Positions 34,354-41,918 of a DNA stretch of 64,000 nucleotides are shown here, one piece after another (positions within the stretch are counted from its first letter, which is position 1; each line of letters begins with the position of its first letter). A program made the translations under genes and the position numbers. Source of the stretch: an uncultured Clostridium sp. (GTDB lineage: Bacteria > Bacillota > Clostridia > TANB77 > CAG-508); the NCBI GenBank assembly GCA_900553015.1, contig USBY01000002.1, forward strand, positions 1 through 64,000, given 5' to 3'. The notes beneath the pieces are model-generated. The model had not been told where the DNA came from. It did not search any database and worked only from the letters and a program-made list of their open reading frames with translations.

Positions 34354-35292
34354 TTATTTTAAACTATCTAAAAAAGCTTCTAGTGTTTCTACACTGTTAA
34401 TGTTAACTACATTTGCTTCTTTGTTTTCTTTTCTGACAAAACCTGTTAATGTTTTTCCTGGTCCTATTTCTACATATGTATCTATTCCATAATCTTGCAT
34501 TGTTTTTATTGCTTTATCAAATCTTACAGAACTTACAATATGTCTTGATAATACATCAACCATATCATCATTTTCGTTATAAAATGTTCCATCTAGATTT
34601 TTTATTACTTTTGCTTTTGGAGCTTCTGTATTAAATTTTACTTCTTTTAATTTCTCTGTATATAATTCTTTTGCTTCATTTAATTTTGTTGTATGGAAAG
34701 GACCACCTGTTGCTAATTTTAAAGCTCTTTTTGCTCCTTTTTCTTTTAAAGCTTCTATTGCTAAATTAATAGCTTCTTCGTCTCCAGAAATTACTGTTTG
34801 ACCAGAATAATTATAATTTGCAGGTGAAATAAACATTCCTTTTGCTGCAATTTCTGCACATACTTCCTCTATAATTTTACTATCTAAACCAATTATTGCA
34901 GCCATACTATAATTTCCTGGCTCTACTTTATTACCCATTAAATAACCACGATGTTTTAATAATGTGATTCCATCTTCAAAACTTAAATATCCTCCACTTA
35001 TTAATGCTGGATATTCACCTAAGCTTAATCCTACTGTTACGTCTGGTTTAATTCCTTTATTTTCTAATACTTTTAAAATTCCTAAACTCATTGTTGCTAT
35101 TGCAAGTTGTGTATTTTCTGTTTTGCTTAATTCTTCCATTGTAGAATTAAATGTTAGTTCTGCTATATCTTTTCCTGATATCTCTGAAGCTTTTTTATAT
35201 ACTTCTCTTATTTCTTCATATTTGTCGTATAAATCTTTTCCCATTCCTACAGTTTGTGCTCCTTGACCTGGAAACATAAAAGCTATTTTCAT
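34354..35292 (-). CDS. fabD: Malonyl-CoA:ACP transacylase
   Basis: 312 residues. It moves the malonyl group from CoA to ACP. The N-terminal motif FMFPGQGAQTVGMG and the active-site GLSLGEYPALIS (catalytic Ser near residue 90) are both present, along with a later His in GGPFHTTKL. The acyl carrier protein gene that often follows fabD is not in this cluster, so ACP must be encoded elsewhere. It lies 21 bp after fabH. Confidence 0.96.
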   Translation of the reverse strand: MKIAFMFPGQGAQTVGMGKDLYDKYEEIREVYKKASEISGKDIAELTFNSTMEELSKTENTQLAIATMSLGILKVLENKGIKPDVTVGLSLGEYPALISGGYLSFEDGITLLKHRGYLMGNKVEPGNYSMAAIIGLDSKIIEEVCAEIAAKGMFISPANYNYSGQTVISGDEEAINLAIEALKEKGAKRALKLATGGPFHTTKLNEAKELYTEKLKEVKFNTEAPKAKVIKNLDGTFYNENDDMVDVLSRHIVSSVRFDKAIKTMQDYGIDTYVEIGPGKTLTGFVRKENKEANVVNINSVETLEAFLDSLK

Positions 35293-35313
35293 TACAATCT
35301 TCCTTCCTTTGTT

Positions 35314-36231
35314 TTATAGTTCTAATAAGATACTTCCAGTGTTTAAACCTCCACCATATCCTATTAAAATAACTTTATCATTTTCTTTTAGTTTATTTTG
35401 TTTAAACATATCATCTAATGCAATTGGAATACTTGCACAAAATGTATTTCCATATTCTTCTACATTTGAATACATCTTGTCACTTTGAAGTTTTAATTTG
35501 TTTGCCATTGATGACAAAATTCTTCTATTAGATTGATGTGGAATTACATAAGTTATATCTTCCATAGTTATCTCATTTTTCTCCAAAAGCTTATTTATAT
35601 TTTTTACTGTATCAGTTACAGCATATTTATATACTTCTTTACCATCCATATATATTTTTTCATTATTTACACATGTTAATATTTCACCTTTTTGTCCTTT
35701 ACTTTCTATATATGAATCATATAATTTTGATTGGTCGCATCTTTTTATAACAATTGCTCCTGCACCATCTGCAAGCAATATTTCTGTATTTATGTCATTC
35801 TTGTCTAGATGTGTTGATAATTTTTCTACTCCCACAACTAATGCAGTATTTATTCTATTACTATCTATATATAATTTTGCTATATCTAGAGCATTTATAA
35901 AGCCTGCACATCCTGCTAGAATATCCATACACATACAATTCTTTATATCAAAATATTTTTGTATCTCGTAAGATATACTTGGTATTTGGCATCTTCCTGA
36001 TATAGATGCTACTATTATTAAATCTATATTTTCTTTTACATTTTGTAGTGCTTCTTTTGAAGCTTTAATTGCTAATTGTTCTATTTCTTCATTAGTATAA
36101 TATCTTTGTTTTATTCCTGTTCTTTTTATAATATAATTTTCTTCTACTTGATACTTTTTTTCTAATTCTTCATTTGTTATTTTTATTTCAGGAATATATT
36201 TTCCACTTGAAATTATTTGTATATTGTTCAT
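35314..36231 (-). CDS. fabH: 3-oxoacyl-ACP synthase III (initiation condensing enzyme)
   Basis: 305 residues, slightly short for the family. It joins acetyl-CoA (or a branched starter) to malonyl-ACP. The catalytic triad is complete: Cys in DILAGCAGFINAL (near residue 108), His in YVIPHQSN (near 235) and Asn in EEYGNTFCAS (near 265). It is the first gene of the operon. Just upstream lie a candidate regulator palindrome (36294-36307) and AT-rich promoter-like DNA. The usual fabK/enoyl-ACP reductase gene is missing from the cluster. Confidence 0.93.
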   Translation of the reverse strand: MNNIQIISSGKYIPEIKITNEELEKKYQVEENYIIKRTGIKQRYYTNEEIEQLAIKASKEALQNVKENIDLIIVASISGRCQIPSISYEIQKYFDIKNCMCMDILAGCAGFINALDIAKLYIDSNRINTALVVGVEKLSTHLDKNDINTEILLADGAGAIVIKRCDQSKLYDSYIESKGQKGEILTCVNNEKIYMDGKEVYKYAVTDTVKNINKLLEKNEITMEDITYVIPHQSNRRILSSMANKLKLQSDKMYSNVEEYGNTFCASIPIALDDMFKQNKLKENDKVILIGYGGGLNTGSILLEL

Positions 36232-36293
36232 ATCTACTCCCTATATAAAGTCTATATAATATTTTACTGTTTTTTTAGCTTATTTTTAATTAG

Positions 36294-36307
36294 TCCGACC
36301 GGTCAGA
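36294..36307. promoter_or_regulatory. Palindromic operator-like site upstream of fabH
   Basis: TCCGACCGGTCAGA contains the perfect 8-bp palindrome GACCGGTC within a near-palindromic 14 bp. It is a G+C-rich island in AT-rich DNA about 60 bp before the fabH start. Sites of this shape are typical for TetR-family regulators. It does not resemble the FapR or FabT boxes I know. Confidence 0.5.
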
Positions 36308-36318
36308 TTTTTCATCGA

Positions 36319-36362
36319 GATGGAGAAACCAACAAAGTTTCTTTTTTGTTAATTACTCCATC
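36319..36362 (-). terminator. Terminator of the 36387 cassette gene
   Basis: Outer stem GATGGAG / CTCCATC with further pairing of AAACC..TTTGTT-like inner arms. The T-run after the stem on the minus strand is weak (GATGAAAAAT), so confidence is moderate. The operator-like site for fabH lies just beyond it. Confidence 0.5.
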
Positions 36363-36386
36363 CCTATGATTGTTTTACAGTTAGCA

Positions 36387-36794
36387 TTACTCTTCTAACC
36401 GTGGTTCTTTTTCTCTGCCCTTAAAGTACCCTGCTGAGTTATACTGTGTTATCACACTGTTTTCGATGTTCAAATACCGAGCATCGTAAAAGTGAAAAAA
36501 TGGCCAGAAATAGTCTTTCTCTTCAGGCTCTCCTACAAAGCAAATCTCATTGTATCTTGCATAACTCCATACTTTGAGTTCTGCTATAGGAATATCAATA
36601 GGATCTCCGATGTCTTTGGAACATCTTATAAGCGTTCTGTCATGTACACCTTTTCCCAGTAATTTGTCGTCCGGTATTACTTTTCTTTGGAGAATTATTC
36701 GTACATTTCCCTTCCGCTCTCCTGCATATCTACCACAAATGCATCTTCCAGCTTTTGTAAATACATACACTATAGCTGCCTTTTTTACCTCCAT
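36387..36794 (-). CDS. Orphan protein, single-gene cassette
   Basis: 135 residues, unrecognised and soluble. It has a Cys pair in GRCICGRYAGERKG, a basic strand NVRIILQRKV and an aromatic stretch (DYFWPFFHFYDARY). The start has AAAGGAGG 9 bases before the ATG. G+C in the line 36481-36540 is 24 of 60 by my count, above the neighbouring fab genes. It is monocistronic with its own promoter (36861-36889), which shares a control region with a divergent HAD gene. No function can be given. Confidence 0.65.
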   Translation of the reverse strand: MEVKKAAIVYVFTKAGRCICGRYAGERKGNVRIILQRKVIPDDKLLGKGVHDRTLIRCSKDIGDPIDIPIAELKVWSYARYNEICFVGEPEEKDYFWPFFHFYDARYLNIENSVITQYNSAGYFKGREKEPRLEE

Positions 36795-36849
36795 AATAAA
36801 GAACCTCCTTTTGCTTACATATTTTTTGTAAGTTCTCTCTGCCTTTTTG

Positions 36850-36889
36850 TTACCATGGTAATTATAGCATATTATTTTGTTTTTGTATA
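36850..36889 (-). promoter_or_regulatory. Promoter of the 36387 cassette with an adjoining palindrome
   Basis: Minus strand: TATACA (36884-36889), 17-bp spacer, TATAAT (36861-36866). Directly downstream lies the 12-bp perfect palindrome TTACCATGGTAA (36850-36861), which would cover the transcription start and looks like an operator. Confidence 0.55.
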
Positions 36890-36918
36890 TTGGCTAATTA
36901 ACCATAGAATGTTATAAT
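36890..36918 (+). promoter_or_regulatory. Promoter of the frameshifted HAD gene
   Basis: TTGGCT (36890-36895), 17-bp spacer, TATAAT (36913-36918). Its -35 box touches the -35 box of the divergent cassette promoter at 36884-36889, so the two probably interfere with each other. Confidence 0.65.
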
Positions 36919-36953
36919 CTACGTTGACTAAACTTAAATAAGGAGCAATAATT

Positions 36954-37560
36954 ATGATTAAAAATATTATATTTGATTTAGGCGGAGTTTTAATAGATTT
37001 TATACCCGAAAAATATTTAAAACATATCGGATTAAATGATGAAGAAATAAAATTATATAAAAAAATGATATGGGGTGGCAAAGAGTGGTATCTAGGTGAT
37101 AAGGGGACTTTATCTTATCCAGAAATTATTGATGCAATATGTAAAAATAATCCTAGCTATTCTGACAAATTAAGATATATATTGGATAATAAAAATAATG
37201 ATTATATTTTATTTGAAGCACCATATGCATACAATTATCTTTTGGGTTTGAAAAATAAAGGATATAAACTTTATTTCTTATCAAATGTTAATAAAGTTGA
37301 TTTAAAATATGATAAAGAACATTTTAAAATATTTGAATTGATAGATGGCTCTGTTTATTCTGCAGAAGTACGGATATGCTAAACCAGAAAAAGAATGTTA
37401 TAAAATATTACTTGATAAATATAAGCTTATTCCATCAGAATGTATTTTTATAGATGATAATTTGCAAAATGTAGAAGTAGCACGTACTCTTGGAATAAAT
37501 AGTATTCATTTTACTGATTTTGAAAACTTAAAAAACGATATTAGTGATTTTTTAAACTAG
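36954..37560 (+). pseudogene. HAD-family phosphatase broken by a +1 frameshift
   Basis: The 5' frame (36954-37382) gives motif I IIFDLGGVLIDF and motif II FLSNVNK. It then goes out of frame after GSVYSAEV and stops. The 3' part continues in the next frame with GYAKPEKECYKILL (motif III Lys) and IFIDDNLQNVEVARTLG (motif IV). Removing one base, most simply the C at 37371, joins SAEV directly to GYAKPEK and restores a normal HAD protein of 201 residues. The 607-bp span is one base over a whole number of codons, which agrees. It has an intact promoter and AGGAG site, so this is either a recent mutation or a sequencing error. It is related to the HAD genes at 22608 and 23330. Confidence 0.88.
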
Positions 37561-37590
37561 CAAATATTTAGTTAGAAAAACATAGTAAAA

Positions 37591-37608
37591 GAGCCATTCT
37601 CATGGCTC
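37591..37608 (-). terminator. Terminator overlapping the stop of the 37600 cassette gene
   Basis: The stem GAGCCA / TGGCTC with a 6-nt loop contains the TGA stop codon. It is followed on the minus strand by TTTTACTATG. Confidence 0.75.
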
Positions 37609-38229
37609 CTTTACTGTTACTTCTTGTGTCCCATCAATGATGTAAACTTCATCAAACCCAATAAAGTATTTACTTGGTTGATAAAGTTGAAGCTGCAAAT
37701 ATGTATGTGTGTTTAAGATCAGATTGGTTCTATTTTGTGTGTCACCTCGGCTAATCGACCGAATAACAGCCTGCAACTTATCACAATTCAGTATTACCAG
37801 TATTGCAGAAGAATATTTGTCTTTTAGCTTAGTTAACACCTCTGCTCTATCTGTTGGGAATATTCCTAAATTATCCCATATGATAGTATTGCCTTTCGCT
37901 AAGATCTCTTCTGCATTTCGATATGCTTTGTCATAGGCATCTTTTCCAATAAAGTCAATATCCTCTGCAGATAAATACTGAGCATTTGGATATAGCTCTT
38001 TTGTCACTCTATCAAATATGCAATCGATATCAATATGAATTGCACTGGATTGCATACATATTTTCTGAGCTAGTGTAGTCTTCCCAGATCCAGGCGTACC
38101 ACACATCATAACCAAAGATTTTTTTGGTATCTTTATTTCACTCTTATAAAAATACCGGCTACGTTTATTTGGTAATTTAGTTGTAGCCTTTAACAAATCT
38201 TCTTCCAATAACTTATCTGATATATTCAT
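37600..38229 (-). CDS. P-loop polynucleotide-kinase-like protein, single-gene cassette
   Basis: 209 residues. Walker A is MCGTPGSGKTTLAQK (near residue 45). A lid-type Asp-rich segment (AIHIDIDCIFD), the Walker B-like TIIWDNLGIFP and an Arg-rich lid (IRSISRGDTQNR) follow. The pattern resembles AAA_33 or polynucleotide-kinase phosphotransferases. The substrate is unknown. The ATG at 38229 follows GGGAGG; a longer frame to 38298 has no ribosome site. It is more G+C-rich than its neighbours, with its own promoter and a terminator that overlaps the stop codon. It is the only one of the seven cassettes with a recognisable fold. Confidence 0.8.
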   Translation of the reverse strand: MNISDKLLEEDLLKATTKLPNKRSRYFYKSEIKIPKKSLVMMCGTPGSGKTTLAQKICMQSSAIHIDIDCIFDRVTKELYPNAQYLSAEDIDFIGKDAYDKAYRNAEEILAKGNTIIWDNLGIFPTDRAEVLTKLKDKYSSAILVILNCDKLQAVIRSISRGDTQNRTNLILNTHTYLQLQLYQPSKYFIGFDEVYIIDGTQEVTVKEP

Positions 38230-38288
38230 CTTGTTGTCCTCCCATCTTCTAAACAAGTATTTGCTAAATTCAAAAAACTTCATCTTAT

Positions 38289-38317
38289 ATTTTAGCAAAT
38301 TATGTTACCTTAGTCAA
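38289..38317 (-). promoter_or_regulatory. Promoter of the 37600 cassette
   Basis: Minus strand: TTGACT (38312-38317), 17-bp spacer, TAAAAT (38289-38294). Confidence 0.7.
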
Positions 38318-38372
38318 CTTTCCCTACTCCAACATGAAATTACAATTTCATGTTCTTATATAAAAGAAAAAT

Positions 38373-38411
38373 CCCTCAGGACATGCTCTTATTGCTTGCA
38401 TATCCCAAGGG
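38373..38411 (-). terminator. Terminator of the 38422 cassette
   Basis: Long stem CCCTCAGGACATGC / GCATATCCCAAGGG with internal mismatches and an 11-nt loop. TTTTTCTTTT follows on the minus strand. Confidence 0.8.
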
Positions 38412-38421
38412 GTTCAAAGGG

Positions 38422-38649
38422 TTAATCGACATCTAAAATTGCTTTAGCTCCAAGACTAATCACCTTAAGCCTCAGTTCTTTTGCAATTATTTCAACCTCT
38501 CTATCCGAAATATAGTTTGGAAAGTACAGCTGTACTTCTCCTCGTTTGTATCTGGATTTAAAGTTGTTAGTGCCGCATGCCTGCTTAGCCACTCGCCGGG
38601 CCCGATTTTCAGAAGTGTTCTTTCCTCTGATAAATAATTGTCTAGGCAT
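38422..38649 (-). CDS. Small basic orphan protein, single-gene cassette
   Basis: 75 residues, unrecognised. The N-terminal half is basic (RQLFIRGKNTSENRARRVAKQ, given in part) and could bind nucleic acid. The C-terminal half is a helix-strand unit (YISDREVEIIAKELRLKVI). It starts with GGAGGG 7 bases upstream of the ATG. The gene is monocistronic with a consensus promoter (38694-38723) and a strong terminator. It stands next to the kinase-like cassette at 37600, but each has its own promoter and terminator, so they are not one operon. Confidence 0.6.
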   Translation of the reverse strand: MPRQLFIRGKNTSENRARRVAKQACGTNNFKSRYKRGEVQLYFPNYISDREVEIIAKELRLKVISLGAKAILDVD

Positions 38650-38693
38650 AAAATCCCTCCTTATAAAGTATAAAATACTCCAGTCTCAATATA

Positions 38694-38723
38694 ATTATAC
38701 TCTTTTTTGTCGCATTATGTCAA
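38694..38723 (-). promoter_or_regulatory. Promoter of the 38422 cassette
   Basis: Minus strand: TTGACA (38718-38723), 18-bp spacer, TATAAT (38694-38699). It lies only 15 bp from the divergent promoter of the radical SAM gene. Confidence 0.75.
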
Positions 38724-38738
38724 TTAATCTGTCGTTAT

Positions 38739-38767
38739 TTGTTTTATTCTGTAATATTTGTTATAAT
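38739..38767 (+). promoter_or_regulatory. Promoter giving a probably leaderless radical SAM mRNA
   Basis: TTGTTT (38739-38744), 17-bp spacer, TATAAT (38762-38767) with an extended TG (38759-38760). The ATG at 38777 begins 9 bases after the -10 box, so the transcript would start at or within a few bases of the start codon. Confidence 0.65.
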
Positions 38768-38776
38768 ATATACATT

Positions 38777-39697
38777 ATGGAAAATCAAGAAAGATATAAT
38801 CATTTAAATGAATATTATAAAAATAAATTTGGTGAGAGGACATTAAAAATCTGTATTGATGCAGGTTTTACATGTCCTAATCGTGATGGAACTTTAAGCA
38901 CTTCTGGCTGTATTTTTTGTAGTGAAAAAGGTTCTGGTGAATTGATTAAATTTGCTAATCAACATATAGCAGATCAAGTAACTAATTTCTTAAATAGCTA
39001 TCGTGGAAAACGAGCTAATAAATTTATCGCATATTTTCAAAATTTTACTAACACATATGATACACTAGAAAATCTAAAAGAAAAATATGATTCCGCTTTA
39101 AATGTTAGCAATAAAATTGTTGGGATTTCTATTGCAACAAGACCTGATTGTATTACAGAAGATATTGCAAAATTAATAGCATCATACTCTGATAAATATG
39201 ATGTATCTGTTGAACTTGGACTACAAACTTCTAATAACAATATTGGCCAAATTATTAATCGTTGTTATTCTAGCTTGCAATTTACAACAGCTGTTAATAT
39301 TTTAAGAAAATATAATATAGAGATTATCGCACATATGATGATTGGTCTTCCTAAAGAAAGTTTTGAAGATATAAAAGATACAGTTACATTTATAAATAAC
39401 CATGATATTCAAGGACTAAAAATACATTCAACATATATTGTAAAAAATACTGTACTTGCAAATATGTACTATAACAAAGAATATGAACCAATCACATTAG
39501 ACTATTATCTAGATGCGCTTACATATGTTATAACACATGTAAGACCAGATTTAATTATACATAGAATTTCTGGCGATGCACCAAAGGACTTACTTGTTGC
39601 ACCAGAATGGAATTTGCATAAAAAATGGATTTTAAATGGTTTTGAAAAGCGTTTAAAAGATGAAAATTTATGGCAAGGGAAATTTTATAAGGCATAG
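38777..39697 (+). CDS. TIGR01212/YhcC-family radical SAM protein
   Basis: 306 residues. The signature KICIDAGFTCPNRDGTLSTSGCIFC holds the three cluster cysteines in the long-spaced Elp3/YhcC form. Barrel segments GISIATRPDCITEDI, VELGLQTSNNN and AHMMIGLPKESFEDI follow, as in this family. The reaction is unknown, but relatives are linked to RNA modification. The ATG at 38777 has no ribosome binding site and sits 9 bases past a strong -10 box, so the mRNA looks leaderless. The longer frame from 38546 would run backward through the promoter and the divergent cassette. It ends 6 bp before a convergent methyltransferase gene. Confidence 0.9.
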   Translation: MENQERYNHLNEYYKNKFGERTLKICIDAGFTCPNRDGTLSTSGCIFCSEKGSGELIKFANQHIADQVTNFLNSYRGKRANKFIAYFQNFTNTYDTLENLKEKYDSALNVSNKIVGISIATRPDCITEDIAKLIASYSDKYDVSVELGLQTSNNNIGQIINRCYSSLQFTTAVNILRKYNIEIIAHMMIGLPKESFEDIKDTVTFINNHDIQGLKIHSTYIVKNTVLANMYYNKEYEPITLDYYLDALTYVITHVRPDLIIHRISGDAPKDLLVAPEWNLHKKWILNGFEKRLKDENLWQGKFYKA

Positions 39698-39703
39698 TTT
39701 TAA

Positions 39704-40501
39704 CTATGCCTTAATTTTTTCTGCAATATATAAAATATGATTACTACATCCCATTAAGTCTTCTCTTTCGCAATTTGCCAAATGATATTTTATCCATATT
39801 TTAAATTCTTCATCAGATAATTCATTTACATATATAGCACCAATACTTCCACCAATTCCATCTGTTGCAAGCTCTTTAAGTTTTCTTATATTTGTATAAT
39901 TAGACATCATCTTATTAAAATCTTTAATATATCTTACAGAAAATATTTCTTCTGGGATATTTGGAACTTTAAAATTTTCATCACACATTTCTTCTATTTC
40001 TTTTAAGTGACCTTTTTTTAATCCATAGTTAAAAATTACTGCTTCATTTGTAATATATGCGAAAAATATTTTTCCACCTGGTTTTGTTACTCTTATTGCT
40101 TCACTTACAGCTTTATTTACATCTTCTTCAGTAAATAAATGGTATAAAGGTCCTAAAGATAATGTTATATCAAATGTATTATCTTCAAACATACTTAAAT
40201 CCATTGCATTTCCCTGTACTGCTTTTACGCGCATTCCTTCTGTTATTTTACTTTTTAATTTATCTAAATTGCTCTCTATTAATTCTACTGCACTTACATC
40301 AAAGCCCTTTTTAGCATAATACAAGGTATATCTACCTGTACCAGCTCCTATCTCCAATATTTTATCTCCTTCATTTAAATATTGTTCAATATATTTTGTT
40401 GTTGTAATAAATTCCATACTATGAGCTTTATCTCTTTCTAATCTTCCATCTTCATCATATTCATTATAATAATTGTTTAAAATACTTTGTACATTATCCA
40501 T
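39704..40501 (-). CDS. Class I SAM-dependent methyltransferase
   Basis: 265 residues. The SAM-binding motif ILEIGAGTGRYTLYYAKKG (near residue 48) is followed by an acidic strand VSAVELIESN, VQGNAMDL and the DITLSLGPLYHLFTEED active region. The C-terminal helical part is typical of UbiE/type 11-like methyltransferases. The substrate is unknown. It overlaps the end of the MazG-like gene by 8 bp, so the two are translationally coupled, which may mean that they act on related nucleotides or nucleosides; this is inference. Confidence 0.88.
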   Translation of the reverse strand: MDNVQSILNNYYNEYDEDGRLERDKAHSMEFITTTKYIEQYLNEGDKILEIGAGTGRYTLYYAKKGFDVSAVELIESNLDKLKSKITEGMRVKAVQGNAMDLSMFEDNTFDITLSLGPLYHLFTEEDVNKAVSEAIRVTKPGGKIFFAYITNEAVIFNYGLKKGHLKEIEEMCDENFKVPNIPEEIFSVRYIKDFNKMMSNYTNIRKLKELATDGIGGSIGAIYVNELSDEEFKIWIKYHLANCEREDLMGCSNHILYIAEKIKA

Positions 40502-41204
40502 TTTTATTCTCCTTTTTATCCCAATTTCTAGTTACATTCTCTGTTTCTTTTTTATACACAGCATCAAATAAATTAATATTTAGCTTATTACATATGCAAG
40601 TAAGTACTATGAACACATCAGCTATTTCATTTTCAATATTTGTATAATGATTTAATTTTTTATCATCTATTCTCATATCTGTATAATCTTTTCTAATCGC
40701 CTTTGCAAGTTCACCAGTCTCTTCTAATAATAGAAGCATTTTTTTCTCTATTTCTTCTTTTTCGAACCCTCTAATTCTAATTACACTTCTAATGTACTCC
40801 TGTAATTCATCTAAAGTACTGGTCTTGCCTATGTTTGCTAATAACCCTTCTTGTGTATTTATTTTGTTTTGTTCCTGTTCTTCATTTTTACCTTCTAAAA
40901 CTTCTGTTAGATATATTTTATTATAGAAGCCACCTTTTTTTAGTTCTTTAGCTTTCCTTAATTCTTCAACTCTTTTTTCATCTATATTCCTATATTTAAT
41001 AATAGCCTTTAATACTTCTTGCACATCTGCCATTTCTTTTTCGCTATGGTCTGATATATATTCATTAACTTCTTCTAATAATTTTTTATCCAGTTCTTTA
41101 CTATATTTTTCATCATCTAAAATTTCATATTTACATTCTTTTCCTTGATTTTCTATTTCTTCAGGAATTTTATCTCTTACAAGCTTGTTATATTTATATA
41201 TCAT
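40494..41204 (-). CDS. Tandem fusion of two MazG-like pyrophosphohydrolase domains
   Basis: 236 residues in two parts. The N-terminal ~105 residues (YNKLVRDKIPEEIENQG, LLEEVNEYISDHSEKEMADVQEVL in parts) match the YvdC/house-cleaning MazG-like subgroup. The C-terminal ~95 residues (KKMLLLLEETGELAKAIRKD, IENEIADVFIVLTCICNKL) form a second MazG domain. Both keep their metal-binding acidic residues. Presumably it degrades non-canonical NTPs; two domains in one chain may form an internal pseudo-dimer. The ATG at 41204 has GAGGTGG upstream. It is coupled with the methyltransferase gene. Confidence 0.85.
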   Translation of the reverse strand: MIYKYNKLVRDKIPEEIENQGKECKYEILDDEKYSKELDKKLLEEVNEYISDHSEKEMADVQEVLKAIIKYRNIDEKRVEELRKAKELKKGGFYNKIYLTEVLEGKNEEQEQNKINTQEGLLANIGKTSTLDELQEYIRSVIRIRGFEKEEIEKKMLLLLEETGELAKAIRKDYTDMRIDDKKLNHYTNIENEIADVFIVLTCICNKLNINLFDAVYKKETENVTRNWDKKENKNG

Positions 41205-41279
41205 ACTACCACCTCGTTTTTGACATTTTATATTTTGCATTATAAGTTGTCAATATAAATATGAAATTTTGTTCGCATT

Positions 41280-41870
41280 TTATTTTGTATTTTTAAACCT
41301 CTTATTTACATTATTCCAATTTATTATATTCCAAAAAGCCTTAATATACTCTCCTCTGTTTGCCTTGTATTGTAAAAAATATGAATGTTCCCACATATCT
41401 AATACCAAAATAGGTTTGCAGTTCCATAGTGTTAAATCTTGGTGTTTTTCGCACTGTATTATTTCTAATTTATTAAATCTAGGTACCCATACAAGAAGAT
41501 TCCAACCTGATGCTTCTACAACTTTACTACTCTCTGTAAATTGTTCTTTAAATATCTCGAAACTACCAAAATCTTTATTTATCTGTTCCATTAAATTGAT
41601 ATCTGGTGAAGATGGTATTGCAGGTCCCATATTTTCAAAAAACAATTCATGTAAAATTACTCCCGAACCGAAAAAAGATAGATTTTTTTCTAAACATTTT
41701 ATATTTTCAAAATTTCTTTCCGTTCGTGCCTTTTCTAACTTTTCTAATGTTATATTTGTATTGTCTACATACCCAACATATAGCGTGTTATAATGGATGT
41801 TTAAAGTTTCCCTACTATAATATGGTTCTAAACTATCTAGTGGATATTCTAAATTTATTTTCTTAATCAT
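41280..41870 (-). CDS. Iron/manganese superoxide dismutase
   Basis: 196 residues. The four metal ligands can be placed: His in NIHYNTLYVGYV (near 24), His in GVILHELFFENMG (near 75), and Asp plus His in LVLDMWEHSYFLQY (near 158 and 162). Around them is the usual two-domain Fe/Mn SOD outline. It converts superoxide to oxygen and hydrogen peroxide. The protein is shorter and more divergent than typical SodA, with an extra basic C-terminus. The ATG at 41870 follows GGAGG; the longer frame to 41885 is unlikely. An oxygen-defence enzyme in an apparent strict anaerobe is not rare. Confidence 0.88.
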   Translation of the reverse strand: MIKKINLEYPLDSLEPYYSRETLNIHYNTLYVGYVDNTNITLEKLEKARTERNFENIKCLEKNLSFFGSGVILHELFFENMGPAIPSSPDINLMEQINKDFGSFEIFKEQFTESSKVVEASGWNLLVWVPRFNKLEIIQCEKHQDLTLWNCKPILVLDMWEHSYFLQYKANRGEYIKAFWNIINWNNVNKRFKNTK

Positions 41871-41918
41871 AAAAAATTCCTCCATATTTCATATTATGAA
41901 GGAATACTTAAATTATTC

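Noticed and set aside
36240..36310. A defined -35/-10 promoter for fabH
   Set aside because: Several TATATA-like boxes fit but none with a convincing -35 at the right spacing, so only the palindrome was reported.
38546..38776. Extension of the radical SAM frame upstream of 38777
   Set aside because: It would read backward through the 38422 cassette and through both promoters; family members begin near the 38777 start.
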